Shown: positions 62,761 to 64,000 of the stretch, piece after piece
Layout: each line of letters begins with the position of its first letter
How positions within the stretch are numbered: the stretch's first letter is position 1
NCBI GenBank assembly: GCA_051530055.1
Contig: CM121341.1
Span: forward strand, 4,154,001 to 4,218,000
Reading direction: 5' to 3'
Length of the DNA stretch: 64,000 nt
Source: Neoechinorhynchus agilis
Taxonomy: Eukaryota; Acanthocephala
Position numbers and translations under genes: made by a program
Notes under the pieces: model-generated
The model's database searches: none
Told to the model about the DNA's origin: nothing
Seen by the model: the letters and a program-made list of their open reading frames with translations, nothing else

Positions 62761-62840
62761 AGCTCTGATTTCCAATTAATGAATTTCTTACTCGAAATCG
62801 TATTCTACCACTTCGAAAAAAAGGCGCCGCCGAACGCCGT

Positions 62841-63983
62841 TTGTTGTCTACAGCGAGCTGGCCAGTATTGACTGGAAAGTATTTTGGATTCAAACCTGCA
62901 AGGGTCGCGATGCGCGCTAAAATTGATAAAAATTGCGCTCTACGTTCAGAAAGGAATATACTTGAAGGCAAACTTCGGGATTCTCCGGGTACCCCGGATC
63001 GAAAGGTAGTGATTGATCAAGGTTTGTTTCGGTTTAATGACTCTAACTCCGGTTTTGATGGAGTTTTGGGATCACTACTTTCTCAAGGTCAGGTGGATGA
63101 TCATAAGCAACCGGTTGTGATGGAGACAAAAGTTCGGCCCGCAAAAGTAGTTATGTCCTTCGTCCTGTAAGGAAAGAGGATTACATAGTGATAATCAAAA
63201 ATGAAGACCTTTCATCAAAAGAAAGTAGGATCAAAACAGTCATCAAAGATTTTGGAAAGTCGTTCCCTATGGATTGTAAAATATTTAAAAAAAGTTTCTC
63301 CAATCAATTCTCGCAAAAAATTGTGCTTTTCTCCGAGAAATTCAAAAGAGCTTTCATTAAATATTTAACCGAAAAAGAAATTCCTCACTCGGATCAATCA
63401 AGGAATTGCAATGTACTCTTGCTCAATCCGCCTCCCGAGGTAGATGAAAAACGTAAAATTTTTATGAAAGATACGCTTGGAATTAATTTTATTAAGTATC
63501 TGTTTAAACTTAATAGCCAATTCCCATACGCAATTCTCGGGCAAACGGACATTGACAACGCAAGTAGAAGAGATAGTACCTCTACTGGTTTTTGTTTATT
63601 TCATATAACTTTTGCCGTTTTCAAGAACCCGATAGTCGAGTACATTTTGTACCGTGAGAATGAGGTAAACTGTACCCATTGCAGTAGAGAGCATTTGTCC
63701 AATCAATGTCCCAATAAATCCAGTAGGAAAGTTGTGAATTGCGGGATGAATCATAAAGCGTATGATCCTAGATGCGGTGAGGCGAAATATTAAAAAAATC
63801 ATGAATAGTAGCAAAAATAAAATTTCAGCTTCTGCTATAGTGACTTGTAAATTAATTTTTAAAGAACAAGCTCAAATACATGAGATGAAGAGGGTTGTCT
63901 CTGATTTGGAATGTCTAAAGAGAGAAAATAGTACGTTGAAAGAGGAATTGAAAATATGTCAGAATGTTAACAAGGAACTGTAA
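62841..63983 (+). mobile_element. RGRPPE-group LINE, ORF1 fragment
   Basis: Frames parallel ORF1 of the 39.9-kb element. RPVRKEDYIVIIKNEDL at 63,160 (compare RPVRKEDFVIKIPKEA), VLLLNPPPEVDEKRKIF, DTLGINFIKYLFKLNSQFPYA (compare DELGIKLVKYLFRPNASSAYA), then knuckles CTHCSREHLSNQC and VNCGMNHKAYDPRC. A coiled-coil frame follows to 63,983 (IHEMKRVVSDLECLKRENST). The middle open frame is 201 codons (63,188-63,793). Frame changes lie near 63,170 and 63,780. It is head to head with the RT fragment at 61.5-62.8 kb; whether both came from one inverted element is not clear. Confidence 0.75.
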
Positions 63984-64000
63984 ATCATCAAACTCAAAAA

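Overview
This window is eukaryotic, AT-rich and dominated by repeats. Introns, TATA/CCAAT promoters, AATAAA signals, a TTTTCAG splice acceptor and many LINEs point to an invertebrate animal. The splice acceptor hints at a nematode, but the species cannot be fixed from sequence alone.

Only a few stretches look like host genes. (1) An intronless, secreted papain-family cysteine protease (21.8-22.9 kb) with a decayed, inverted partial copy 0.9 kb upstream. (2) Two divergent 145-residue genes (57.5-58.8 kb) that match only the C-terminal PCI/winged-helix part of translation factor eIF3e; they form the arms of a 1.6-kb inverted duplication with a shared promoter core. (3) A minus-strand trimethylguanosine-synthase-like (TGS1) exon at 59.8-60.5 kb, with another spliced exon upstream at 60.8-61.2 kb. 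(4) A broken casein-kinase-1-like fragment at 47.3-47.7 kb.

Most of the rest is mobile DNA. One LINE group has APE endonuclease, RT, ORF1 with three zinc knuckles and a conserved RGRPPE motif just after the RT. It recurs at 3.6-5.4, 13.9-15.2, 16.2-17.7, 18.5, 27.1-28.0, 38.6-39.8, 39.9-44.2 (nearly full length), 48.2-49.3, 49.7-51.3, 51.7-52.9 and 61.5-64.0 kb. RTE-type LINE scraps lie at 0.9-1.5, 23.2-24.2 and 44.9-45.4 kb. A CR1/Jockey-like LINE fills 52.9-56.2 kb, with endonuclease pieces of a relative in tandem at 8.8-9.9 kb. A further LINE ORF1 family is at 5.8-7.2 and 9.9-10.5 kb. There is a Penelope-like scrap at 7.2-7.7 kb. Three decayed copies of a retroelement with a zinc knuckle plus a PD-(D/E)XK-like domain lie at 1.8-2.6, 44.5-44.8 and 56.2-57.3 kb. 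Small TIR elements and an unclassified ~0.9-kb repeat (called R1 here, five copies) complete the set.

Fossil LTR (Ty3/gypsy-type) pieces lie at 15.2-16.2, 18.2-18.5 and 28.0-30.6 kb, plus a perfect head-to-head LTR-end pair at 45.8-46.1 kb. Blocks at 12.8-13.9 and 26.0-27.1 kb (duplicates) and 31.4-34.8 kb hold long decayed reading frames of unknown, possibly viral, origin.

Tandem DNA: a 129-bp minisatellite of about 20 units (35.1-37.6 kb), each carrying a TGACGTAA-type motif, with one unit containing the exact 13-base Illumina adapter stem; a 58-unit TTC microsatellite (23.0-23.2 kb); and a degenerate 34-bp array at 3.4 kb. A segmental duplication links 11.2-16.2 kb with 24.5-28.5 kb.
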